Shown here: positions 48,300 to 57,417 of the stretch, piece by piece
Numbering within the stretch: the stretch's first letter is position 1
Layout of the letters: every line of letters starts with the position of its first letter
Origin: a virus
Reading direction: 5' to 3' (one strand)
Virus record (IMG/VR): IMGVR_UViG_3300036819_000331
Coordinates: 26,588-90,587 of that record
DNA length: 64,000 nt
Notes under the pieces: model-generated
What the model was told of the DNA's origin: nothing
Seen by the model: only the letters and a program-made list of their open reading frames with translations
Databases searched by the model: none
Translations under genes and position numbers: made by a program

Positions 48300-49616
48300 A
48301 TGTCGCAAAACTCTCTGACCCTGCCGACGAGCGGCACGGTATCCGGCCTGCAAATGGCGCAGGCCACAAACAATGCTCTCGACACACTCAATACACTGGC
48401 CTCTGGCGCATCCGCTCCGGGCAGCCCCGAAGCGGGGCAGCTCTGGCACGACACGACCAACAACCTCCTGAAGATCCGTAGCCTCGACAACACCACGTGG
48501 GTTCCATTTCTCCAACTCAACGAAAGCTCCTACGCTGCCGCGCCTTCCAATTCCGCCACCGGCGCCAATGATCGCCTCAACCGTCTGATCAACGGCGCAA
48601 TGATGATCGACCAGGTGAATGAAGGTGCCAGCTATTCGGTCCCGGTCAACAATACCCTCACCTATGCGGTCGACCAGTGGATCGCGGCATGCCTCAGCAC
48701 CGGTAGTGCCAGCGGAGTCACGGCGCAGCGCGTGGCCGACGCACCGGCGGGATTCGTGAATTCCCTGAAGGTCACCGTCGGGACCGGAGCAGGTTCGGTG
48801 GGTGCCGGGGATTTTCTCCTGCTGTCACAGCCGATTGAAGCTAACAACCTGGGCGACATCAACTTTGGCACCGCGAATGCAGTCCCATTGTCCCTTTCGT
48901 TCTGGGTAAAGTCCTCGGTCGCTGGCACCTTCGCCGCCGCCTTGCAGAATGCGGCTGGCAGCCGCGTCCTGGTCCACAAATTCTCCATAGTGAGCACAGG
49001 GACCTGGACGCAGATCACCATTCCGAACATCGTCGGCGATACCGGCGGCACGTGGGTCACGAGCGGCAACGCCGTTTCGATGACGCTTTTCATTACCGTG
49101 GCCACCGGCAGCACGTACCAGCAGGCAACCCTTGACTCATGGGTGGGCGGCACCGCCTTCGGTTCAACATCGCAGACCAATGGCGTGCTCACCACCACCG
49201 GCGCTACCTTCCAGGTCGCAGGCGTGCAGCTCAATAGCGGATCTTTCTGTATGCCGTTCGAGAAGCGCCAGTTCCAACAGGAACTCTCACTCTGCCAGCG
49301 CTATTTCGAGAAAAGCTATGACTTCGGCACGGCAGTCGGTACCGCGAGTTCGCCGAACGGCTGCGAGTATTTCGTGGCCGCTGCGGCAGTTGATGGCGCG
49401 GGCATTCGCTACAAGGTGACAAAGCGCGCCGACCCGAGCCTCACACTTTACTCGCCTAATTCAGGGACCTCCGGTAAAGCCTACGATTCTAACGGGTCTG
49501 CTGATGTGACCGTGGGTGGTGCCAATATCGGGCAGAACGGAGCGATCGGAGCCGGTAGCGGGTTCACCTCCGGCCATCAGATACAGCAACACTGGACAGC
49601 AAGCGCAAGGATGTAA
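48300..49616 (+). CDS. Tail fibre protein
   Basis: 438 residues. The N-terminus (VSGLQMAQATNNALDTLNTLASGASAPGSPEAGQLWHDTTNNLLKIRSLDNTTWVPF) is a common fibre attachment region. RLINGAMMIDQVNEGASYS opens the receptor-binding part, with carbohydrate-binding-like segments ending FEKRQFQQELSLCQRYFEKSYD. AAGG 10 bases before the ATG. Likely adhesin. Confidence 0.8.
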   Translation: MSQNSLTLPTSGTVSGLQMAQATNNALDTLNTLASGASAPGSPEAGQLWHDTTNNLLKIRSLDNTTWVPFLQLNESSYAAAPSNSATGANDRLNRLINGAMMIDQVNEGASYSVPVNNTLTYAVDQWIAACLSTGSASGVTAQRVADAPAGFVNSLKVTVGTGAGSVGAGDFLLLSQPIEANNLGDINFGTANAVPLSLSFWVKSSVAGTFAAALQNAAGSRVLVHKFSIVSTGTWTQITIPNIVGDTGGTWVTSGNAVSMTLFITVATGSTYQQATLDSWVGGTAFGSTSQTNGVLTTTGATFQVAGVQLNSGSFCMPFEKRQFQQELSLCQRYFEKSYDFGTAVGTASSPNGCEYFVAAAAVDGAGIRYKVTKRADPSLTLYSPNSGTSGKAYDSNGSADVTVGGANIGQNGAIGAGSGFTSGHQIQQHWTASARM

Positions 49617-49619
49617 GCC

Positions 49620-49766
49620 ATGGGAATTTCAACGGTCCACGATGCCGGGGGCAGCTATACGGTCACTCTTGCCGACGGTACGGTAATGTCCGTCCCAAAG
49701 GATCCGCTGAACGCCGATTACGTGCGGGTGCAGGTGTGGGTGGCGGCGGGCGGAGTTCTCTCTTAA
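49620..49766 (+). CDS. Small beta protein after the tail fibre
   Basis: 48 residues: MGISTVHDAGGSYTVTLADGTVMSVPKDPLNADY, then VRVQVWVAAGGVLS. Starts 3 bases after the fibre stop. It looks like a beta-hairpin peptide of the type found beside phage fibres; perhaps a fibre chaperone or cap. Confidence 0.55.
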   Translation: MGISTVHDAGGSYTVTLADGTVMSVPKDPLNADYVRVQVWVAAGGVLS

Positions 49767-49808
49767 CAACAAACGGGATTGTTTCACTTCACAGGGGAGC
49801 GGAAAGAG

Positions 49809-50216
49809 ATGGAGGAGATGGCCAATGACGCTGTTGTTGACCGACGGATCTGGAGCAGCACCAAGAAGTTCATCCACATAAGTGCAATCATTGCTCCCTG
49901 CATTGCCGCCTTCCTGGCCGTGCAGTTCACCGGCAACCAGAACTCCAAAGACATAGAGCAGATAAAGACGATACTTGCGACGCTGGTGTCAGCTCCGCTC
50001 TCGGTGCAGCAAAACACCAAGGATATCGAAGATCTCAAGGCCAGCAGGGCCGCCATCTATTCCAAGATGAACGAGACGTTTGACTCGCTCGATCACAAGA
50101 TTTCAGAGGTAGACCTCAAGCTCAACACTATTTCTGTCAACGAGGCGCAGATCGGCCAAAGCGTGCAGGATATCAAGGACGGTCTCCGCGAAGACAGGAA
50201 CAGGCGGGGCCGATGA
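49809..50216 (+). CDS. Holin-like membrane protein with coiled-coil end
   Basis: 135 residues. One hydrophobic helix (FIHISAIIAPCIAAFLAVQF) after a charged N-terminus, then a coiled coil (KDIEDLKASRAAIYSKMNETFDSLDHKISEVDLKLN). Directly upstream of, and overlapping, the cell-wall hydrolase by ATGA. That placement fits a holin or lysis accessory. Start ATG 49809, alternative 49818. Confidence 0.55.
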   Translation: MEEMANDAVVDRRIWSSTKKFIHISAIIAPCIAAFLAVQFTGNQNSKDIEQIKTILATLVSAPLSVQQNTKDIEDLKASRAAIYSKMNETFDSLDHKISEVDLKLNTISVNEAQIGQSVQDIKDGLREDRNRRGR

Positions 50217-50656
50217 GCGCAGCGGACATCGATACGGTCGCCCGGACTCTCTACGGCGAGGCCCGAGGATCAGGTGCGGACGGAATGAGCGCTGTCGCCT
50301 GCGTCATAATGAACCGCTGCCGTGTTGCCCAACAGTACGTCACCGCCCACGGCAAACCCCATCCCGAATTCGGCGATGGCACACCGCAATCATGCTGCTG
50401 GATGGACGAGCAATTCTCGTGCTGGGATGACGATGATCCGAATCTCGATGTCATCGAGAACGTGACCAGCGCAGATCCGGTATTTCAGGAAGCGATGGAG
50501 ATTGCCGGGGCTGCGGTCGCTGGCACGCTGCCCGACACCACGAGCGGTGCGACATTTTATTACGCCAAGAGCATGCCGCAACCGCCTTATTGGGCAAAGG
50601 GAAAGACACCCTGTGCGGACATAGGCGGGCAACGTTTTTTCAACAACATTCAATAG
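50213..50656 (+). CDS. Cell-wall hydrolase, SleB/CwlJ type (endolysin)
   Basis: 147 residues. DIDTVARTLYGEARGSGADGMSAVACVIMNRC is the Hydrolase_2 opening with the catalytic Glu (YGEARG), and SGATFYYAKSMPQPPYWAKGKTPCADIGGQRFFNNI is the closing motif. It degrades peptidoglycan to release virions. No signal peptide, so it depends on a holin. Confidence 0.9.
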   Translation: MSAADIDTVARTLYGEARGSGADGMSAVACVIMNRCRVAQQYVTAHGKPHPEFGDGTPQSCCWMDEQFSCWDDDDPNLDVIENVTSADPVFQEAMEIAGAAVAGTLPDTTSGATFYYAKSMPQPPYWAKGKTPCADIGGQRFFNNIQ

Positions 50657-50665
50657 GGGTGTTTC

Positions 50666-51040
50666 ATGAAGGTAGCCATCAACGCAAGGCTGGTGCTGCT
50701 CGCGCTCGCCGTCTTGATGCTGAGCATTGGCTCGGTCTGGGCGCAGAGCGTCCCGAAGACCAGCACGAACCTGTCCGGCACCATTACGACCACCGGCACA
50801 TTCCAGCAGATCCAGGGGCAGGCGAACGGCCGGCAGGGCTGCACGATAACGGACAACACCGTCAGCGACAATCAATGGGTTTATTTCGGCACATGCGCGA
50901 ACGCCACGCAGGCCACCGCGGTGCCGCTGTATCCGGGCCAGTCGGTAAACTGCAATCTGCCGGGCGGCAATCTCGTGCTCTCCGATCCGGTGTGCATCAC
51001 CGGAACAACCGGCGACACGTTCTTTGCAAACTTTCAGTAG
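50666..51040 (+). CDS. Exported beta protein with signal peptide
   Basis: 124 residues. KVAINARLVLLALAVLMLSIGSVWAQS is a Sec signal with a VWA-Q cleavage. The mature part (TSTNLSGTITTTGTFQQIQGQANGRQGCTITDNTV, CANATQATAVPLYPGQSVNCNLPGGNLVLSD) is beta rich with paired Cys. It is the first of six consecutive exported or membrane proteins. A head-fibre or receptor-binding component is possible; the signal peptide points to the periplasm or surface. Confidence 0.65.
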   Translation: MKVAINARLVLLALAVLMLSIGSVWAQSVPKTSTNLSGTITTTGTFQQIQGQANGRQGCTITDNTVSDNQWVYFGTCANATQATAVPLYPGQSVNCNLPGGNLVLSDPVCITGTTGDTFFANFQ

Positions 51041-51049
51041 GGCTGGTCA

Positions 51050-53344
51050 ATGAGGCTTTTTCTCGCCTTAGCGCTGTCGATTCTGCCGGTTTCACCGGCA
51101 TTCGCCCAGACCGTCGGGCCGCCTCCCGGCTCGGTCTTGCCGAGCGGTGCCGCGCCTGGCGCCGGAATTCCGAACTGCACCGGCATGCGCAACATCGCCA
51201 CTTGCGAAAAGTCATACGGGTATGTGTTTCCCATGCTTCACGGCGCGGGGTGCACGGGATATGGCGACGACGAACCGGGATTCTCGGCGGCGGAGAGCGC
51301 CGGATTCGCCATCAACCCTTCGAGCGGACTGCCTATCCGTTACCCGGCAGGGCTCGTCTGCCAGTTTCAGCAGCCGTGGCTATTTGGGCATGACGGGGTG
51401 ACCCTTGAGTTTCCCACGCAGGTAAGCACTTATGACGGCGGAAGCTATGAAAACAACGCGGGATATATTCGCGAAAACACCGGGTACACCACCCACTTCT
51501 ACGCAGCCGGAAACTGCGCGATGGACCTGAACGGCTATCATGACTTTACGATAAAAGACGGGAATATCCTGGGCGATGGCGCGCAGCAGGGCACAGTCCA
51601 GTTCTGCGACTCCACTACCTACGTGGGAGGACGCCTGCCGACCATAACCCTGATCCACACTTCCGTGCAATTGATGGGCAACGCGGCAGGCGGCCCGATC
51701 AATACGCTCGCTTACACCGGTTCGGCAACTGGTACGTGTACAGGTGCGCTTTGTGGCAATTACATCAAGCTCAACGTCTTTGACAGCGATCTTGGTGAGA
51801 ACGGATGGTCGGAGTTAGGGAATATTACGGATGCATTTAATTACAACAGCACGTTTAATGCAGACTCCTGCGGCATCATCAGCGGTTATTCCACCACCAC
51901 TACTGATATCCTCTCGATCGGTAACCGGTTTGAGGCGGCTGGATACGGCCTGGCTAACACCTGCCCGCCAGGCGGACCGGCATGGTTAGTAACCGGCGTT
52001 GGATGGTCGGACGCCGGTAGCCAGTTTGAAGTAAACAACGGCCCAGATATCGAGCTTACGACGGGCTGGGGCAACTTCCATAAGACAGGCGGTCACTTCC
52101 TTGGCGCGGGTGTACTGGGAGGCAGCGGCGACGAGTCCAGCATCCTGCTGAATGCGGCATCGTCCGCGGGCGGGGCGACGATAGACTCCGACTGGCGTCT
52201 CTTGAACGGGACGCCGAAATACGCCATCGAGGGATTGGACGCGCAGATCAGCGACAATATCACGCTGAGGGGCAATCTCGGCTCTAACGGATACGCGACC
52301 GGGCTTTCCAACTTCACCGCCGGCACGCCGCCGCACTTCAGTGTGTTCGCGAACGGCGAAACCCCGACGATCTACAGCAACCCGATAAAGTTCGGTGGAG
52401 TGGCATCGCTTTCGCCGACGACGGCTTTCGACGGATTAGGCACGCTGCCCGTAACCTCGACGTCCGATCCATTCAACATCAGCACCGGCAATACCAATAC
52501 GATGGTGGTTGCGGGATTCCGCATCAATACCGCGACTCCATCAGCGGGCTCCGGCTATTCCGCGATCAATGCGGCAAACTACCTTCTCACGGAGTATAAG
52601 GTCGTTTCCTCGGTGCAGACCAATCTCTCCGTCACGGTAGGCACGGGCGCGGGCACCACGCAAACGGCGATAGGCGATGCAATCGTCGGCTCAAGCTCGC
52701 TTGCACTGGACGGCAGCGCTGCTTCCAATGTCACGAGCGGCACCTCGGCGACGGAATCCCTGACAACGGCGAACGGCAATGATGAAATCGTGGTCTTCGT
52801 CGAGGCAAACGCTACCGGTTCGAGCTGCACGGGTCCCAATCCGACGATTACGTCCATCACCTCGACCCATATCGGGAACTTCACCAGGCGGAAATCCTTC
52901 AAGACATCTGTCACGTGCAGCGAAATCGAGGAATGGGCGGCGATTGCCCCTTCCGTACTGACGTCGGAAATCATCACTATAAACTTCAGTCAGAGTATTT
53001 CCTTCGCCACGATCAGCGTTTTCGGGGTGAGTCATATCATCCCGACGCTGACCCCCAACTTTCTTTCTGGTGGTAACTTCGATCTCGGCCTCGTCCACAC
53101 CGCCTGCCCCTGCGTAGTGGAGAATCCAACGAACCCCACGCTGGCGTCGGGATCGAACGGCGAAATCGAGATTGACCAGAGCGCGACTGGTTCCGACACG
53201 GTGAGCTGGGGCAGCAACTGGAAATTCGCGGGAGGATCGGCACCGTCGCTCAGCACGGGCGCATCGGATAAGGATTACTTCCCCTTCTACGTCAAGGACG
53301 CCACCGACATCATAGTCTCGGCTGGCACGATTAACGCTCACTGA
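51050..53344 (+). CDS. Exported spike-like protein (beta-helix candidate)
   Basis: 764 residues. Signal peptide MRLFLALALSILPVSPAFA. Residues 150-400 have repeated turns (MDLNGYHDFTIKDGNILGDGAQQG, IKLNVFDSDLGENGWSELGNITDAFNYNSTF) suggestive of a beta-helix as in tail spikes. The C-terminal 250 residues look like a jelly-roll (VVFVEANATGSS, EIEEWAAIAPSVLTSEIITINFSQS). Several paired Cys fit an exported fold. No active site could be assigned. Confidence 0.6.
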   Translation: MRLFLALALSILPVSPAFAQTVGPPPGSVLPSGAAPGAGIPNCTGMRNIATCEKSYGYVFPMLHGAGCTGYGDDEPGFSAAESAGFAINPSSGLPIRYPAGLVCQFQQPWLFGHDGVTLEFPTQVSTYDGGSYENNAGYIRENTGYTTHFYAAGNCAMDLNGYHDFTIKDGNILGDGAQQGTVQFCDSTTYVGGRLPTITLIHTSVQLMGNAAGGPINTLAYTGSATGTCTGALCGNYIKLNVFDSDLGENGWSELGNITDAFNYNSTFNADSCGIISGYSTTTTDILSIGNRFEAAGYGLANTCPPGGPAWLVTGVGWSDAGSQFEVNNGPDIELTTGWGNFHKTGGHFLGAGVLGGSGDESSILLNAASSAGGATIDSDWRLLNGTPKYAIEGLDAQISDNITLRGNLGSNGYATGLSNFTAGTPPHFSVFANGETPTIYSNPIKFGGVASLSPTTAFDGLGTLPVTSTSDPFNISTGNTNTMVVAGFRINTATPSAGSGYSAINAANYLLTEYKVVSSVQTNLSVTVGTGAGTTQTAIGDAIVGSSSLALDGSAASNVTSGTSATESLTTANGNDEIVVFVEANATGSSCTGPNPTITSITSTHIGNFTRRKSFKTSVTCSEIEEWAAIAPSVLTSEIITINFSQSISFATISVFGVSHIIPTLTPNFLSGGNFDLGLVHTACPCVVENPTNPTLASGSNGEIEIDQSATGSDTVSWGSNWKFAGGSAPSLSTGASDKDYFPFYVKDATDIIVSAGTINAH

Positions 53345-53357
53345 CAGGACCCTCCTC

Positions 53358-53612
53358 ATGAAACGATTGACCATTCTTTTTGCCCTTTGCGCTCTCCCCG
53401 CATCCGCGCAGGACAACTGCCAGATCATGACCAAGGCTGAATTCCTGCAATTCCAGCAGCAGCAAAAATCACGAATGGAAGAGAGCTGCGGCCTGTTCTT
53501 CTGTAACCCCGCCAGCCCATCCTGCCCGAAGTCGATCTCGGTATGCTGGACCGATACCGACGAGGGGAATGTCATCCGCCGCGACCTCACCTGCAAGGGA
53601 AATCCGCAATGA
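53358..53612 (+). CDS. Small exported Cys-rich protein
   Basis: 84 residues. Signal MKRLTILFALCALPASAQ with clear cleavage. The mature part holds six Cys (CQIM, SCGLFFC, SCPK, VCWT, LTCKG), suggesting disulphides in the periplasm. Follows the spike-like gene closely. Function unknown. Confidence 0.6.
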   Translation: MKRLTILFALCALPASAQDNCQIMTKAEFLQFQQQQKSRMEESCGLFFCNPASPSCPKSISVCWTDTDEGNVIRRDLTCKGNPQ

Positions 53613-53806
53613 AAAACAAGATTCTGCTGCTGCCCCTTCTGCTGGCTGGATGCTCGCAGCCTCAGCACTTCGCCAAGACCGTTACTGCTTTCCCCGCGCC
53701 TCCGGCCTACGTGCAGGAAGGAACCGGAGAAGTCAAATATCTTAAGGACGGCGATATCATCCACGAGGCCAACGGACTTTGCGGCTACGTCCAGGCCAAG
53801 CAATAG
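53609..53806 (+). CDS. Small lipoprotein, 65 residues
   Basis: MKNKILLLPLLLAGCSQPQHF has a lipobox LAGC. The short mature part ends GYVQAKQ. Overlaps the previous gene by ATGA. Likely an outer-membrane lipoprotein; its role with the exported neighbours is unknown. Confidence 0.65.
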   Translation: MKNKILLLPLLLAGCSQPQHFAKTVTAFPAPPAYVQEGTGEVKYLKDGDIIHEANGLCGYVQAKQ

Positions 53807-53818
53807 GGCTGCAGGCGC

Positions 53819-54607
53819 ATGAGAATCTTCTATTCTGCCGTAGTTGCCGCCATGCTCGCGCTTGCGGGCAACGCAATGGCGCAGAATGTAGGCGCTGTGC
53901 CCGTCACGAAGCAGATCTCGCAATCCGGCATTCCCATCATCCTGCCGTCTTCTGGCAGCATAGGAAACAACGGCGCGCTCACGGGTCTCACTGCCCTGCC
54001 GCAGACGTTCGCCAACTGCTATATGTACTTCCCGGCAAACGCCATCGCGTCAGGTTCGACTGCGGGTGTCTATTTTGTCCAGATGGGCAGCTCGAGTGCC
54101 GGGACGATTTATAACAATCCGCTGTCCAGCGGAAAGCCCACCATACCCGCCTCACCGACCCCCTTCGTCACCACCGGGCCAGGCGCTTACACGCAGACGA
54201 CGAGCTCGCCCATATCCTTATTGACTATCCCTATCGCTGCAGGTGCACTTGGCAATAGCGGCAATATTTATCTGGAAGCTTCCGCCAACGTTAACAACAA
54301 CTCCGATTCCAAGTTTCTCCTCGGTACTTTCGGCGGAACAACGTTCTTCCAGTATCAGTTGACCTCGCAGATCTGGGGTGGCCTTCTGAGGCGAATCCAG
54401 AATACTGGATCACAATCGACGCAAGTGACGATGAGCGCTGGAAATACGCAATCCGGTACGGACTTCTCGTTGAACGGGAGCGCCAGCAACTACATGACGG
54501 TCAACACGGCCAACGCACAGAATCTGGTTCTCCAGCTGCAGATAAACACCGCGACCGACTTCGCGATCCCCAGTTCGTACTTCGTGCAGATCAGGCCGAG
54601 CAATTAG
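53819..54607 (+). CDS. Exported beta-rich protein, 262 residues
   Basis: Signal peptide MRIFYSAVVAAMLALAGNAMAQ. The mature chain is Ser/Thr/Ala-rich (SSGSIGNNGALTGLTALPQTF, SNYMTVNTANAQNLVLQLQIN), likely a fibre-like beta fold. Follows the lipoprotein at 12 bases. Confidence 0.6.
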   Translation: MRIFYSAVVAAMLALAGNAMAQNVGAVPVTKQISQSGIPIILPSSGSIGNNGALTGLTALPQTFANCYMYFPANAIASGSTAGVYFVQMGSSSAGTIYNNPLSSGKPTIPASPTPFVTTGPGAYTQTTSSPISLLTIPIAAGALGNSGNIYLEASANVNNNSDSKFLLGTFGGTTFFQYQLTSQIWGGLLRRIQNTGSQSTQVTMSAGNTQSGTDFSLNGSASNYMTVNTANAQNLVLQLQINTATDFAIPSSYFVQIRPSN

Positions 54608-54666
54608 CCATTCGTGCCCAAAGCCGCCATCCCGAACCCATCCCAAACAATTGATCGAGGACGACC

Positions 54667-55101
54667 ATGTATGTCTTGACCGCGCCTCCAAACATCAGTC
54701 AGTTCCAGGCGAGCAGCGGAGCTCAATATACGGTTTCCAGTGGCACCATCACTGTGCCCTTGACCGATTTGCGCGATGCCCTCATTTCAGGTTTCGCCCT
54801 GAGCAGCGCGGGCTCATCGTCTCAGACAATTTCGGGAGCCGCAGGGACGCTGGCTCTCTCAACGATCCATACCTATCTTTTCGTAAATACTCTTTCGGGC
54901 GCTGCGAGTTTTGCGCTTCCGGCGGCGGGCATACTAGGCCGGTCAGTCACGATGATCGATTTCAATGGGAACGCGCCAGCCAACAACATCACAACGGCGA
55001 TCGCGGGCGGGGGAACCATTAACGGCAGCCCAAGCCTGGTGACGGACACAACTTATGCGATCGTGACCTTCATCGATAACGGAACCAACTGGAACATATA
55101 G
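54667..55101 (+). CDS. Beta-rich protein without signal peptide
   Basis: 144 residues. IHTYLFVNTLSGAASFALPAAGILGRSVTMIDFNGNAPANNITTAIAGGG and TDTTYAIVTFIDNGTNWNI resemble small phage fibre or decoration proteins. The only member of this stretch without an evident signal. GAGG lies 7 bases upstream. Confidence 0.6.
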   Translation: MYVLTAPPNISQFQASSGAQYTVSSGTITVPLTDLRDALISGFALSSAGSSSQTISGAAGTLALSTIHTYLFVNTLSGAASFALPAAGILGRSVTMIDFNGNAPANNITTAIAGGGTINGSPSLVTDTTYAIVTFIDNGTNWNI

Positions 55102-55109
55102 GTAGGACA

Positions 55110-57053
55110 ATGAAGATATTCCGTAAAGCATTGACGTTCCTTGCCGCGCTGGCACTCGGCAGCTTCGCGATTAATGCTGCGGCCCTCGTTCCTCTCGATA
55201 AGGGGGTCACGGGCATTCTTTCTCCTGCGAACGGCGGCAACGGCGGCAATAACGGCGGCCCTCTCAGCGGCCTTGGAGGCCTCGGCTCGATTATTCCGGT
55301 CACCGCACCGACTTCCGCGAAGATTTACACTTCGGATCAGATATCGTCATCGCAGACTTTTTACGGGATGACGGCGGCTTCCACGCCAAATCCCGTGTTT
55401 GGTTTCTGGGGGGCTTACAATATTTATGAGGCCACGGGTGCTGCCCCTGGAACGCATGTCGCAGGTAACGCAAGTTCCCCCGATACTCCCGCTTTCTGGG
55501 AAATGTTTGGGTACAGCGGGAAGGGCTTTGAGCTTAGAGTTTTCAACGGCGTGCCCACTTATCTTTTTGTGGATAATAATTTTTATGATGTGTTTTATTC
55601 CCCATTACTCACTGGCACATCGCCCGGCACCGGCGACACATCGACCGTAATCACCCTGGCTTCGGGGGCCAGCACGACGAACGGCGCTTATAATCAGTAT
55701 TATGTGGCAATCACGGCCGGCACGGACATCGGCGACGTGCAGCCAATATGCAGCTACGTGGGAAGCACGACGCTTCAGGCGACATTGTGCTCCGGCTCTA
55801 CTTTTGCGGTAACACCGGATTCAACCAGCGTGTATGCTATCCAAAGCAGCGCAAGGGGCTGCCCTTCGGGGAATTGCCTACGCGCATCCGGCGGTGGCCA
55901 TGAAGATTTTGTTTATGTGCAGTTTCCGTCTATCGGCTGGCATCATATTAAGGTCTATTCCAGTCAGTTCGAAGGCGTTGCCATTGGCCCGAATGATTCA
56001 CTTGTTCCCGAAGGCCCACAGAATGCCGTTGCGGCTATCGAAGTCGGAGATTCTTTTACGGGCTGCACTTCAGGCCCGAATAGCGGCCCATGCCTTTCGA
56101 CCTATATTGCCACGGCGCTTAACGCCTACGAGATAAACGCAGGCAGCGGCAGCACGGGGTGGGCCAGCCCCGGCACCCCGGCGAAACTCAATTTTATGGA
56201 ACGCATTTGCCCGCCGGATGGCAGCGGTAAGGGGGCATCCGGCGCAAGCTACCTTTACGCTCTGAAATGCACAGGCGGTGGTGGTGGCTGCGGTGGTACT
56301 TATAATTTATCGATCACGTATAACGGCAGCACACAGACGGCTAGTAGTATCGCAGTCGCGGCCAGTAGTTCCACCATTCAGTCCGATCTTGCGGGCCTTT
56401 CCAATGTTCCCCTCTCGTCGGATATTGTCGTCGGCTACAACGGCGGCGTTAATACCCCTATCGCCGTCGAGATGTATAACATGCCAGGCGCAACGCTCAC
56501 GCTGGACACGACCAACGTCACTGCCTACGCCACTTCGTTCATTATTCCCTATATCGGCGAAGTGGCCCCGTTCATTCCTAAAGATTCCGCAGGGCGATCA
56601 TTGCCGGTGAAGCTTTTCGTTGAAGGTTCAGGTAATGACCTTGCGGGTGGCTACACGACAACTCAGATCGGGAACAATGCGACTGCCACGGCGCAGTGCA
56701 TCGCGCAGAGATTCCCGACTGCGCTTGCGATTTATACAGGCGCAGTTACTGTTGGAAGTCCGGCGAGCAGCACCGTCATTGCAAATAATGCCGCGCTTCG
56801 CGCTGCGTCTGGGTATCTGAACCCGATTAACGGAAACTCCAATCCCTATGTCGAGACTTATCCCGGTGGCCTCAACAGCGGGTCTTTTCTCGGAGGCACG
56901 GGTACCGGCAGCGTTGCAAGTCCGACTGCAAACACAAACGACATAGAGGTGAGTTTTACCAACTCAGGCCATCCGACATCGAACGGCCAGATGTACCTGG
57001 GCAATTATCTCGGCTATCTCGGACAGCAAATATATAATGGGAACTCAAGGTAA
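55110..57053 (+). CDS. Exported SGNH/GDSL-type hydrolase
   Basis: 647 residues. Signal peptide KIFRKALTFLAALALGSFAINAAA. Block I GDS at 313-315 (EVGDSFTG), block III G-N-D at 508-510 (EGSGNDL) and block V His621 (GHPTSNG) supply Ser, Asn and His of an SGNH esterase. Residues 395-475 insert a beta domain between blocks I and III. SGNH enzymes of tail spikes often remove acetyl groups from surface glycans. The export signal is unusual for a virion protein and suggests a periplasmic or secreted host-converting enzyme, or a virion part assembled outside the cytoplasm. Confidence 0.7.
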   Translation: MKIFRKALTFLAALALGSFAINAAALVPLDKGVTGILSPANGGNGGNNGGPLSGLGGLGSIIPVTAPTSAKIYTSDQISSSQTFYGMTAASTPNPVFGFWGAYNIYEATGAAPGTHVAGNASSPDTPAFWEMFGYSGKGFELRVFNGVPTYLFVDNNFYDVFYSPLLTGTSPGTGDTSTVITLASGASTTNGAYNQYYVAITAGTDIGDVQPICSYVGSTTLQATLCSGSTFAVTPDSTSVYAIQSSARGCPSGNCLRASGGGHEDFVYVQFPSIGWHHIKVYSSQFEGVAIGPNDSLVPEGPQNAVAAIEVGDSFTGCTSGPNSGPCLSTYIATALNAYEINAGSGSTGWASPGTPAKLNFMERICPPDGSGKGASGASYLYALKCTGGGGGCGGTYNLSITYNGSTQTASSIAVAASSSTIQSDLAGLSNVPLSSDIVVGYNGGVNTPIAVEMYNMPGATLTLDTTNVTAYATSFIIPYIGEVAPFIPKDSAGRSLPVKLFVEGSGNDLAGGYTTTQIGNNATATAQCIAQRFPTALAIYTGAVTVGSPASSTVIANNAALRAASGYLNPINGNSNPYVETYPGGLNSGSFLGGTGTGSVASPTANTNDIEVSFTNSGHPTSNGQMYLGNYLGYLGQQIYNGNSR

Positions 57054-57199
57054 TGGTTATCAAAAACCAAAGCGAAACCACATTTCCTGAAAACGCCCTG
57101 TACAACAATGAATTACAGCGCTTTTATGACGTGACCAGATTCAAACTGGATGATGTGTCGTTGCGGCCCGAGATTCAGGAACTGTCCGGAGCGCAGTAA
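57053..57199 (+). CDS. Small protein, 48 residues
   Basis: MVIKNQSETTFPENALYNNELQRF, then DVTRFKLDDVSLRPEIQELSGAQ. TAATG overlap with the hydrolase gene. No family recognised. Confidence 0.5.
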   Translation: MVIKNQSETTFPENALYNNELQRFYDVTRFKLDDVSLRPEIQELSGAQ

Positions 57200-57205
57200 G
57201 ACCAA

Positions 57206-57394
57206 ATGTCCAGACAACTCGACTGGCTCATCAGCGCCGTCATCATGGCGGTGGTCATCATGGCGGAGTACCGGCTGGTGTTCTTCGGGGTGTTTGAGCC
57301 ATTGCCGCTTGTTTCCGGCATCGCGCTTCTGCTGCTCATCCGCGTGATCAACCAGCATCTGCCGCGGCTGATTGCCGCGAAGCGCAAGCGGTAA
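57206..57394 (+). CDS. Holin-like protein with two membrane spans
   Basis: 62 residues: LDWLISAVIMAVVIMAEYRLVFF and LVSGIALLLLIRVI, ending basic (AAKRKR). Size and topology fit a class II holin. Two other holin-like proteins are in the late region, so the assignment is ambiguous. Confidence 0.5.
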   Translation: MSRQLDWLISAVIMAVVIMAEYRLVFFGVFEPLPLVSGIALLLLIRVINQHLPRLIAAKRKR

Positions 57395-57397
57395 GCC

Positions 57398-57417
57398 CCC
57401 CCCACCGTGTTTCCCGC
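57398..57417 (+). repeat. 20-bp dispersed repeat
   Basis: CCCCCCACCGTGTTTCCCGC occurs here between two genes and exactly again at 20084-20103. Related copies are at 15461-15477 (one mismatch within 15 bases), 29249-29264 on the minus strand (15 identical bases) and 61660-61674 (two mismatches). It is not palindromic. Its purpose is unknown. Confidence 0.5.

Noticed and set aside
52691-53923. A 410-codon minus-strand frame
   Set aside because: Antisense to the spike-like gene and neighbours; Arg/Gly-rich with no recognisable motif or start signal.
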